From Flavobacteriia bacterium (GTDB taxonomy: Bacteria; Bacteroidota; Bacteroidia; Flavobacteriales; Flavobacteriaceae), in assembly GCA_030626085.1 (NCBI GenBank), contig DAOUPQ010000034.1:1-13096 (forward strand): DNA of 13,096 bases. The letters are read 5' to 3'. Below are positions 1 to 6,667 of this stretch, piece by piece. Below the pieces are notes generated by a model. That model made no database searches and was not told the DNA's origin. It worked only from the letters and a program-made list of their open reading frames with translations. Position 1 is the stretch's first letter, and each line of letters begins with the position of its first letter. Both the position numbers and the translations under genes were made by a program.

Positions 1-1
1 C

Positions 2-268
2 GCACATATTATAAGTGATGAAGACCTGGGTATTCCGGGCAGTACAAATGAGATGTTCTACACCTTGGAGGAAAACGGGTATCTGAATAAAACCGTTACG
101 GAAAAGATGGTAGCAGCCGTAGGATTCAGGAATCTCATAGTCCACGAATATGTCAAACTTGATTTGAAGCAGGTTCATCAGACCGCACAAAAAGATGTTC
201 TCGATCTAAACGATTTCTTGAAATCGATTTTCAGGAAAACAGGGATTGAAGAAATGGCAAGAAGTTAG
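2..268 (+). CDS. HepT-like HEPN toxin (DUF86 family), 5' end outside window
   Basis: The reading frame is open from base 2 with no start needed inside the window; the first readable residues are AHIISDEDLGIPGSTNEMFY, so the internal Met at 53 is not the true start. The hallmark is the HEPN motif R-x4-H-x-Y, read as RNLIVHEY at 128-151 (Arg 128-130, His 143-145, Tyr 149-151), preceded by the typical VGF. In HepT/MntA modules the HEPN protein is an RNase toxin, and the MNT nucleotidyltransferase partner neutralises it by adding AMP to the tyrosine of this motif. The partner gene would be expected just upstream, outside the window. The R, H and Y are all intact, so the visible part is not obviously inactivated. 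By hand count its first 240 bases are about 41% G+C, clearly above the genes that follow, which fits a mobile accessory gene. The family call is firm; the exact partner and RNA target are unknown. Confidence 0.82.
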   Translation, partial: AHIISDEDLGIPGSTNEMFYTLEENGYLNKTVTEKMVAAVGFRNLIVHEYVKLDLKQVHQTAQKDVLDLNDFLKSIFRKTGIEEMARS

Positions 269-271
269 AAG

Positions 272-337
272 GGTATAGGGTGTGGAGCCTCCGGCTCTGG
301 TATAGGGTATGGAGCCTCCGGCTCTGGTATAGGGTGT
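272..337. repeat. 27-bp tandem repeat, two full copies plus a 12-base partial copy
   Basis: Copies lie at 272-298 and 299-325 and differ by one base (G282 versus A309). A third copy breaks off after 12 bases (326-337). Each full unit begins GGTATAGGGT and ends with GAGCC-TCC-GGCTC, a perfect 5-bp inverted repeat around a 3-base loop, so each copy could fold as a small hairpin in DNA or RNA. The tract starts three bases after the HepT stop codon and is much richer in G+C than the genes around it. There are no spacers between copies, so this is a minisatellite-like array and not CRISPR. Confidence 0.85.
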
Positions 338-355
338 AAGGTGTAAGGTGTAAGG
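335..355. repeat. Short 7-bp tandem repeat (TGTAAGG x3)
   Basis: Three perfect copies of TGTAAGG lie at 335-341, 342-348 and 349-355, followed by a decayed fourth unit TATACGG (356-362). The array grows directly out of the GGGTGT end of the larger 27-bp repeat, so the two probably share an origin through slipped-strand copying. The rest of the gap up to 460 is AT-rich and holds no gene that I can see. Confidence 0.8.
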
Positions 356-460
356 TATACGGTAAAAAAATATCTAAAAATTCGATTATTGATTTGGTTT
401 TGGGAGATGGTTTAGAGGGTAAACAGATGGATAGTATTGTTAAATTAGAAATAGTTCCTA

Positions 461-1483
461 ATGGATGAAACTACTGAAGAAATAAATAACGACGAACTTT
501 ATGAACATTATAAATTTACAGCTGCTGAGGGTCAGGAACCCTTACGTGTTGATAAATTTTTAATGAATTTTATTGAAAATGCTACGCGTAATAAGATTCA
601 ACAAGCTATAAAAGCTGGTAATGTATTGGTTAATGATCAGGTTGTAAAAGCCAATTACAAAGTAAAACCACATAATATTGTACGTGTTGTTTTATCACAT
701 CCTCCTCATGAAAATTTATTGATTGCCGAAGATATTCCTATTGATATTATTTATGAAGATGATGAGGTGATCGTTCTAAATAAACCTGCCGGTATGGTTG
801 TGCATCCCGGACATGGAAATTATAGTGGAACTTTAGTAAATGCCCTCATATTTCATTTTGAAAATTTACCAAAAAATAGTAATGAACGCCCTGGTTTGGT
901 TCATAGAATTGATAAAGATACCAGCGGATTATTGGTTGTTGCTAAAACTGAATTTTCAATGGCAAATCTAGCCAATCAGTTTTTTGAACGAACAACCAAA
1001 AGATTGTATTATGCACTGGTTTGGGGAAATATAGAAAATGAAGAAGGCACCATTGAAGGTAATATTGGTAGAAGTTTAAAGAACAGATTGCAAATGGATG
1101 TTTTTCCGGAAGGAGATTTTGGGAAACATGCCATAACGCATTACAAAGTAATTGAGAGATTTAGTTATGTTACGCTGGTAGAATGTAAATTAGAAACCGG
1201 TAGAACACATCAGATTCGTGCTCATTTTAAATATATTGGACATCCCTTATTTAATGATGAACGTTATGGTGGAAATAAGATCTTAAAAGGGACTACCTTT
1301 ACAAAATATAAACAATTTGTTGAGAACTGTTTTAAAGTTTTACCACGTCAGGCACTTCATGCAAAAACGCTTGGTTTTACACAACCTGTAACCAAAGAAC
1401 TTCTTAGTTTTGACTCAGATAATCCGGAAGACATGCGTCTTTGTCTGGAAAAATGGCGTAATTATACGATTAATCAGAAGTAG
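461..1483 (+). CDS. rluD: RluA/RluD-family 23S rRNA pseudouridine synthase
   Basis: This enzyme converts uridines in RNA to pseudouridine; RluD acts on helix 69 of 23S rRNA in the large subunit. An N-terminal S4 RNA-binding domain spans about residues 27-80 (LRVDKFL, then NKIQQAIKAGNVLVN). The catalytic domain follows, with NKPAGMVVHPG at 107-117, the active-site motif HRIDKDTSG at 148-156 (catalytic Asp151), and LETGRTHQIRAH at 244-255. At 340 residues it is of normal length for the S4-containing RluC/RluD group. The ATG at 461 is the natural start because the charged acidic tail before the S4 domain is common in the family; no Shine-Dalgarno box is visible, as usual in this phylum. The next gene begins 78 bases downstream. 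The family is certain. Assignment to RluD itself, as opposed to a paralogue with a different target uridine, rests on overall similarity and is less certain. Confidence 0.93.
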   Translation: MDETTEEINNDELYEHYKFTAAEGQEPLRVDKFLMNFIENATRNKIQQAIKAGNVLVNDQVVKANYKVKPHNIVRVVLSHPPHENLLIAEDIPIDIIYEDDEVIVLNKPAGMVVHPGHGNYSGTLVNALIFHFENLPKNSNERPGLVHRIDKDTSGLLVVAKTEFSMANLANQFFERTTKRLYYALVWGNIENEEGTIEGNIGRSLKNRLQMDVFPEGDFGKHAITHYKVIERFSYVTLVECKLETGRTHQIRAHFKYIGHPLFNDERYGGNKILKGTTFTKYKQFVENCFKVLPRQALHAKTLGFTQPVTKELLSFDSDNPEDMRLCLEKWRNYTINQK

Positions 1484-1561
1484 TTTTTTATTGTAAAGAA
1501 TTCCTTTTTTACATTGATGATAAGGTCTAACGATTTGCAGTATATTTTGAATTATTAAATT

Positions 1562-2200
1562 ATGAATAAATTCGACATCAATTCATGGAACAGAAAAGCA
1601 CAACATGAGTTTTTTAAAGAATATGATGATCCATATTTTAATTTAACTACAAATTTTGATGTAACCAAATTATATGATTTTTGTAAAGAAAATAATATCT
1701 CTTTCTTTTTAGCTTGTTTATATTTTGCAATAGAAACAGCAAATGAAATATTAGAATTTAGATTGAGAATTATTGATGATAATATATTTGAATATGATTC
1801 AATAGATATTGGATCAACAGTATTGAATGATGATAATTCTTTTTCATTCTGTTATTTTAAAAGACAGGCTTCAATATCAAAATTTAATAAATCAGGAAAA
1901 GAAATTCTCAAAAAACATCATAAAAACACTGATTTTGATTCTAATAAAGATAATCTAAATGTAATTTATGCTTCATCAATTCTCTGGGTTTTTTTCACAA
2001 GTATAAAGCATCCAAGGGATAAAAGAGAAAAAAGTGGTATTCCAAAATTTGTTTTTGGAAAATTCTTTAAGGACAATAATATTTTAAAAATGCCTTTTTC
2101 TATTGAAGTTCATCACGCATTAATGGATGGTTACCACGTGGGGAATTTTATTGAAAAATTTCAAAAAAGAATTGATAATATTTATAAATCAGAACTATGA
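1562..2200 (+). CDS. CatA-like (chloramphenicol acetyltransferase family) O-acetyltransferase
   Basis: The 212-residue protein has the size and full-length architecture of a trimeric type A chloramphenicol acetyltransferase, which transfers acetyl from acetyl-CoA to a hydroxyl. The signature is VHHALMDGYHVGNF at 183-196: the second His (H185) matches the catalytic base and D189 the conserved structural Asp. The N-terminal WNRKAQHEFF (9-18) also matches the family. Deviations are Glu182 where the signature usually has Gln, and ASSILWVFFTS (137-147), where the usual proline before Trp is Leu. Such chromosomal homologues often do not confer resistance, so chloramphenicol need not be the substrate. 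The gene is strikingly AT-rich (about 22% G+C by hand count over 1561-1800), lower than rluD. Its stop overlaps the yaaA start (ATGA at 2197-2200), implying translational coupling. Confidence 0.85.
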   Translation: MNKFDINSWNRKAQHEFFKEYDDPYFNLTTNFDVTKLYDFCKENNISFFLACLYFAIETANEILEFRLRIIDDNIFEYDSIDIGSTVLNDDNSFSFCYFKRQASISKFNKSGKEILKKHHKNTDFDSNKDNLNVIYASSILWVFFTSIKHPRDKREKSGIPKFVFGKFFKDNNILKMPFSIEVHHALMDGYHVGNFIEKFQKRIDNIYKSEL

Positions 2201-2955
2201 AGATAGTAATTTCACCTGCTAAATCGCTTGATTTTAAAACTAGAATTCCAACGGATAAACATACACAATGTATATTTTTAGAGCAAGCAAAAAAGTTAAA
2301 TGAAGTATTGAGAAAAAAGAGTCCGAAGCAACTTTCAAATTTAATGTCAATTTCTGATAAATTGGGAGAATTAAATTGGCAGCGTAATCAGGATTGGCAA
2401 TTGCCATTCTCTAATTCAAGTGCCCGACAAGCAATTTATGCTTTTAAAGGAACCGCTTATGAAGGCATAGATCCATATACAATTTCGCTTGAGAAAATGG
2501 ATCAATTACAAGATAAATTACGAATTCTTTCGGGACAATATGGTATTTTAAAACCCCTAGATATAATACAACCTTATCGGTTGGAAATGGGTACAAAATT
2601 AAAAGTTGGACAAAAGGATAATCTTTATAAATTTTGGGGAGATTCTTTAACCAATACATTAAACCAAGAAATGAAAGATGGCGAAAATTTAATTAATTTG
2701 GCTAGCAATGAGTATTTCAAGGTTATAAACAAAAAATTACTTAAAGCTCCACTAATTACTCCAGTTTTTAAAGATTTTAAAAATGGAAAATTGAAAATAA
2801 TCAGTTTTTATGCTAAAAAAGCCCGTGGATTGATGGTACGTTATATAGTTGATAATAATATTGAAGTAGCCAAAGATCTAATTGGTTTTGATTATGAAGG
2901 TTATGCTTTTGATGGTAATTTATCTACTGAAACTGAATTGGTTTTTACAAGATAA
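2197..2955 (+). CDS. yaaA: Peroxide stress protein YaaA (DUF328 family)
   Basis: YaaA is a cytosolic protein that in E. coli is induced by OxyR and lowers free iron and DNA damage during hydrogen peroxide stress; it belongs to a DNA-binding fold family. The sequence starts with the conserved MKIVISPAKSLDF and carries the core LSGQYGILKPLDIIQPYRLEMG (111-132), NLASNEYFKVI (167-177) and SFYAKKARGLMVRY (203-216), in the expected order. The length of 252 residues is typical. The ATG at 2197 lies inside the end of the upstream acetyltransferase-like gene (ATGA overlap), so both should be made from one mRNA. No OxyR or PerR operator is visible ahead of it. Transcription ends against the convergent hydrolase gene, 84 bases away. 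Confidence 0.94.
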   Translation: MKIVISPAKSLDFKTRIPTDKHTQCIFLEQAKKLNEVLRKKSPKQLSNLMSISDKLGELNWQRNQDWQLPFSNSSARQAIYAFKGTAYEGIDPYTISLEKMDQLQDKLRILSGQYGILKPLDIIQPYRLEMGTKLKVGQKDNLYKFWGDSLTNTLNQEMKDGENLINLASNEYFKVINKKLLKAPLITPVFKDFKNGKLKIISFYAKKARGLMVRYIVDNNIEVAKDLIGFDYEGYAFDGNLSTETELVFTR

Positions 2956-2959
2956 TATT

Positions 2960-2986
2960 TTCAAAACATTGATTTTTTGAATTTTT
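2960..2986 (+). terminator. Weak hairpin-plus-T-tract terminator after yaaA
   Basis: TTCAAAA (2960-2966) and TTTTGAA (2975-2981) are perfect inverted arms around an 8-base loop, followed at once by five T residues (2982-2986). The stem has only one G-C pair, so it is weak. Its position 4 bases after the yaaA stop, between convergent genes, supports a terminator for the plus-strand group. No comparable T-tract follows on the minus strand. Confidence 0.4.
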
Positions 2987-3039
2987 ACTATAATCAGTAA
3001 AGATCTTCTAATCCGGGTTATAGAGCAATCATAAAATAT

Positions 3040-4563
3040 TTATCTTCTAATATTCACTGGATTACTTTTGTTATTATTTCTGCTAACAGCAATAATTGTA
3101 AAAACACTTCCTTTTTTAATTTTTTTCTTATTGAAATCATAATGGTGTTCTCCGGTTATTTCAATAATTTTTGTTTTATTCTTAAAGTTAATTTTCTCAC
3201 CTTTATCAAAGTGATAGATCAGAAATTTAATAGCTTCTTTTTCTTTATTTTCTGATAAGGAGTGCCATGATAATCTTTGATTTTTTGAATTGATCTTTAC
3301 AATATTTACATCAAAAACGGGTTCGGGTATAAATTTGATTTTAGTATTTGTATTCGGTGGAAGGATAGGAAATTGATAATATTTATCTTTTAAGATCTCA
3401 TTTACCTTTAAAGGATTATTTAAGAATGATTTTCCACTAAAATATACACTTCCCTGGATTTGAGGAATTGTTCTATTGAGATCCAATTGTTTTTCAATTT
3501 CTGAAGGTTTTTGTTTGCGCCACGCTCTGTTTTCTTTTTTTCGATCCATTCTGTACAAACCATGACCGATATAAAGATTAGTTTCAAAATTATTTTTAGC
3601 CCACCAATTTACTATTTTACTGTAATCAGCTTTTTTAAAACCAATATGCCAATAAACTTGTGGTAAAATATAATCAAGCCAACCATTTTTCAGCCAAAAA
3701 AGAATATCAGCGTATAGATCGTCGTAATTAGTTTGTCCGGCGTCAGTATCAGAGCCATTGATATCTTTACTTTTATTACGCCAAACCCCAAAAGGACTAA
3801 TGCCAAATTGAACCCAGGGTTTAATTGATTTTATAGTAGTTTTCAATTCTTTAATGATAATATTTACATTTTCTCTACGCCAATCATCTATATTATTTGG
3901 ATAGAATTCTCCTCCAAACTTTTCAAAAGACAAGCTATCAGTAAAAACCTCATCTTTAATTTTATAAGGATAAAAATAATCATCAAAGTGGATGGCATCA
4001 ATGTCGTATTGTTGAACGATATCAGTTACTATTTTGTTGGTGTAGGATCTGACTTTAGGGTTTCCGGGATCAAAATATTTATTTTTTCCATAATTGATAA
4101 ACCATTCTGGTTTGTTGTAGGTAAGGGGTAGAGGATTTGATTGAAATTCTTTGTAATTCACAATAGCCCTGTATGGATTTAACCAGGCGTGAAATTCCAT
4201 TCCTCGTTTACGGGTTTCACTAATAATAAATGCCAGAGGATCATAATAAGGAATCGGAGCATCACCATTTCTACCTGTCAGCCAACCCGACCAGTTTTCG
4301 TATTTTGAGTTGTAAAAAGCATCAGCTGAGGGGCGAATTTGAAAAATCACAGCGTTAATATTTAAGCTTTTATAAAGGTCGAGTAACTTGATAATCTCTT
4401 TTTTTTGTTCATCTGTACTTAGATCATTTGAACTGGGCCAATCAATGTTATCTACGGTTGCAATCCAAACACCTCTAAATTCTCTGTCAATATTTTGTTG
4501 GGAAGAAATCTTTATAGAAAATAAAAGGAGTAATAAAAAAAGGAGTAGCGTATTTGATTTCAT
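3040..4563 (-). CDS. Secreted GHL10-family glycoside hydrolase (YngK/DUF187-like)
   Basis: Residues 1-22 form a signal peptide (MKSN, a Leu/Phe-rich core, then SIKISS-QQ) with no lipobox Cys, so the protein is exported. The mature enzyme opens with the family signature EFRGVWIATVDNIDWPS (28-44). The glycoside-hydrolase-like TIM barrel runs to about 400: VIFQIRPSADAFY (72-84), GMEFHAWLNPYR (121-132), DAIHFDDYFYPY (189-200, with Asp194/Asp195 as candidate catalytic acids), FGISPFGVWRN (253-263) and DYILPQVYWH (297-306). Residues about 410-507 are beta-rich and resemble a fibronectin type III-like tail. Related proteins are thought to act on cell-wall or extracellular glycans, but the substrate here cannot be read from sequence. 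The gene is 136 bases downstream of the antiporter gene and has a promoter match of its own. An A8 run near the N-terminus (4406-4399) is a possible mutation hotspot. Confidence 0.88.
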   Translation of the reverse strand: MKSNTLLLFLLLLLFSIKISSQQNIDREFRGVWIATVDNIDWPSSNDLSTDEQKKEIIKLLDLYKSLNINAVIFQIRPSADAFYNSKYENWSGWLTGRNGDAPIPYYDPLAFIISETRKRGMEFHAWLNPYRAIVNYKEFQSNPLPLTYNKPEWFINYGKNKYFDPGNPKVRSYTNKIVTDIVQQYDIDAIHFDDYFYPYKIKDEVFTDSLSFEKFGGEFYPNNIDDWRRENVNIIIKELKTTIKSIKPWVQFGISPFGVWRNKSKDINGSDTDAGQTNYDDLYADILFWLKNGWLDYILPQVYWHIGFKKADYSKIVNWWAKNNFETNLYIGHGLYRMDRKKENRAWRKQKPSEIEKQLDLNRTIPQIQGSVYFSGKSFLNNPLKVNEILKDKYYQFPILPPNTNTKIKFIPEPVFDVNIVKINSKNQRLSWHSLSENKEKEAIKFLIYHFDKGEKINFKNKTKIIEITGEHHYDFNKKKIKKGSVFTIIAVSRNNNKSNPVNIRR

Positions 4564-4617
4564 ATGTAAATATCAAAGTTTTGTTAAGGTTCGTTTAATA
4601 GCTTGTATTTATAGCTC

Positions 4618-4647
4618 CAAAAATACATTTAAACAATGATAAAGCAA
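4618..4647 (-). promoter_or_regulatory. Bacteroidota-type promoter for the GHL10 gene
   Basis: Read on the minus strand, TTTG ends at 4645, then 19 bases, then TATTTTTG (4625-4618), a perfect match to the Bacteroidota -7 element TAnnTTTG with a -33 TTG at the preferred spacing. Transcription would begin about 48 bases before the ATG at 4563. This suggests that the hydrolase is transcribed independently of the antiporter gene upstream. Confidence 0.6.
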
Positions 4648-4699
4648 ATTGATATCAAAGAATTTACACTTAATATTTCCTATTTTAACTTTTTACTTG

Positions 4700-6619
4700 T
4701 TATGTATCCAGTTTAAATTTTATGTCTTCTAAGCTCTTGGCAGAACCAACTAATGTCATTACATCACCAATTCGTAATCGAGTATAACCATGAGTCATTA
4801 GCATCTGACCTTTTCTTTCGATAGATAAAATAATCAGATCCGTAGGTAAACGAAGTTCTCTAATTCGTAATCCGTGATAATCTCTATTCTTGATTTCAAT
4901 ATCCATGGTATCTTGACCATCATCCATACCTAAAAGTAAAGAGGTCGCATTTGGAGATCTTACAAAATGGTCTAATAAGCTTACAATTGCAGTAGAAGGT
5001 TCAATAATCAATGTGCCAAGTTTATGAAACTTTTCAAAATTTTCACGTTGATTTAAGCGGACAATAACGTCTTCCATTCCAATATGTTCATAAATTTTTT
5101 CGGCAATATAATAATTATCGTCATCGTTAAGCATCAGTACAACAGCTTCGGTCTTATTTATGCTTAAGTTTTCTAAATTCTTTACGGAAGGGATGAAATT
5201 TGATATAATCTCAAAGTCATTGCTATTTTCAATATTACAATTTTCAAGGCATACTAGTCTGGAATTCCAATTGTGTTTTTCTAATTGTTGTGCCAAAGCA
5301 ATTGATTGATTCTCAACACCAAAAATAATTGCATCTCTAGTGCTTTGTAAATGATCCATTTTTGCACGAAGATGACTTTCTTTTACGATATTTAGTGACC
5401 ATTTAAACAATGGTGGACCTACTAATTGATTGATAACTATAATTGCTATGACTATAGTTTCAAATTCATGACCCCATTCAGGAAATGCATTAGAAACAAT
5501 AGTTGCTAAACCTAAAGCAACACCCGCCTGTGTTAAATAAGGCATCCAGGCAATAAAGAGATATTTTTTAGGATCTTTGGCCGCAATAACACCAAAAAAA
5601 CCTGCTAAGATCATAGTAATCAGGCGCAAAATGAATAAAGCGACGGCAATTCCAAATACATTTACTAATGTTTGAAATGATAAAGAAGCACCGGTAAGTG
5701 TGAAGAAAATAATATAAATAGTAGGACTTATATCATGTAGTAATTCTCTAAACTCAAGGCGATGTTTACTTTTATTGGTTAAAACAAAACTACCGATAAT
5801 TGCAATTAAAAGTGGTTCCAATATGATTTCGTGATGAAACCAATTTTCTGAATTTGTTTTGATGAAATTAGAGAATAAATAAATAGAATAACCTATTAAT
5901 ATTACTGAAATCTTTTTGATATCACCATTAAAAAATAGTTGAAATGGAATTTCTAATATCTTACCTACAAGATATCCTAAGCCAAATGAGATTGCCAATT
6001 CCAATATAAGAATAATTAAAAATGATAAATTTATTTCATTACCATTGATAAGTGTTTTTGAAACAGAAAAAACAATAGCAAATAGAATAATTACCAATAC
6101 ATCTTTAATAACTGTTACACCCATTACAGTTTTTGTAAATGGCCCATTGGCACGCATTTCATTGATTACAGCTATAGCCGAAGAGGGAGAACGTGCTACG
6201 AAAATAGTACCAAATAGAATAGAAATTGCAAATTTTGTTGTATTCTCTAAATCTGCCATAAAGGGTATTCTATCAGCAAGAAAATAGACGGTCACACTAG
6301 TAAGAATAAAAGTGATTATTAATTGTCCAATTGTCATCCATTTGATACTGTTTAGCCTACTGCGTAAATCATCTAAATACAACTCAGCACCAGCTGAAAA
6401 TGCAATAATAGCCAGGGCAATTTCATTTAAAAAGTTAAGTTTTTTTATAGCCTCTTGAGGAATAAAATTCAAAAAGGAAGAACCTGCAATAATTCCTGTA
6501 ATGATAAAACCGGTGATTAAAGGAAATTTTATCTTTTGAAAAACTTTGGCTATTTGATTAGATGCAATAGCAACAATCAAAAATCCAATAAGCAAAATGA
6601 TTAGGGTTTTTATATCCAA
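4700..6619 (-). CDS. CPA2-type cation/proton antiporter with C-terminal TrkA-like (RCK) domains
   Basis: Residues about 5-405 form a Na+/H+ exchanger domain with some twelve hydrophobic segments in the inner membrane. The core holds FSAGAELYLDDLR (74-86), VARSPSSAIAVINEM (141-155) and VIKDVLVI (170-177). Asp173 matches the ion-coupling aspartate, and its neighbour is Lys172, as opposed to the second Asp of electrogenic CPA2 members. After a linker, residues about 425-545 resemble a TrkA-N Rossmann domain whose glycine motif is degraded to GVENQS. Residues about 570-637 match TrkA-C (LRIRELRLPTDLIILSI, then RLRIGDVMTLVG). The likely role is K+ or Na+ export coupled to protons, gated by a ligand or by voltage or pH. 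The start is a TTG: an in-frame TAA lies at 6637-6635 and the first in-frame ATG is Met95, far inside the membrane domain. It follows dnaX after 48 bases. Confidence 0.88.
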   Translation of the reverse strand: MDIKTLIILLIGFLIVAIASNQIAKVFQKIKFPLITGFIITGIIAGSSFLNFIPQEAIKKLNFLNEIALAIIAFSAGAELYLDDLRSRLNSIKWMTIGQLIITFILTSVTVYFLADRIPFMADLENTTKFAISILFGTIFVARSPSSAIAVINEMRANGPFTKTVMGVTVIKDVLVIILFAIVFSVSKTLINGNEINLSFLIILILELAISFGLGYLVGKILEIPFQLFFNGDIKKISVILIGYSIYLFSNFIKTNSENWFHHEIILEPLLIAIIGSFVLTNKSKHRLEFRELLHDISPTIYIIFFTLTGASLSFQTLVNVFGIAVALFILRLITMILAGFFGVIAAKDPKKYLFIAWMPYLTQAGVALGLATIVSNAFPEWGHEFETIVIAIIVINQLVGPPLFKWSLNIVKESHLRAKMDHLQSTRDAIIFGVENQSIALAQQLEKHNWNSRLVCLENCNIENSNDFEIISNFIPSVKNLENLSINKTEAVVLMLNDDDNYYIAEKIYEHIGMEDVIVRLNQRENFEKFHKLGTLIIEPSTAIVSLLDHFVRSPNATSLLLGMDDGQDTMDIEIKNRDYHGLRIRELRLPTDLIILSIERKGQMLMTHGYTRLRIGDVMTLVGSAKSLEDIKFKLDT

Positions 6620-6667
6620 ATTTTTAAAATTTTCTTAAAGATAATAAAAGGAATGAATTATCAAAAT

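Noticed and set aside
272..362. Tandem repeats considered as a CRISPR array
   Set aside because: Copies are contiguous without unique spacers, only two full units exist, and no cas genes are nearby.
1484..1561. Promoter for the acetyltransferase-like gene in the 78-base gap
   Set aside because: The TATATTTTG near 1541-1549 does not fit TAnnTTTG spacing and no TTG is correctly placed, so a specific call is not supported.
2988..3023. Inverted arms CTATAA/TTATAG between yaaA and the hydrolase gene as a minus-strand terminator
   Set aside because: The loop is over 20 bases, the stem is AT-rich with a G-U pair, and no T-tract follows on the minus strand.
4399..4406. A8 run in the coding strand of the GHL10 gene as a second programmed slippage site
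   Set aside because: It falls near residue 54 ahead of the catalytic barrel; slippage would only give a useless fragment, so a mutation hotspot is the simpler reading.
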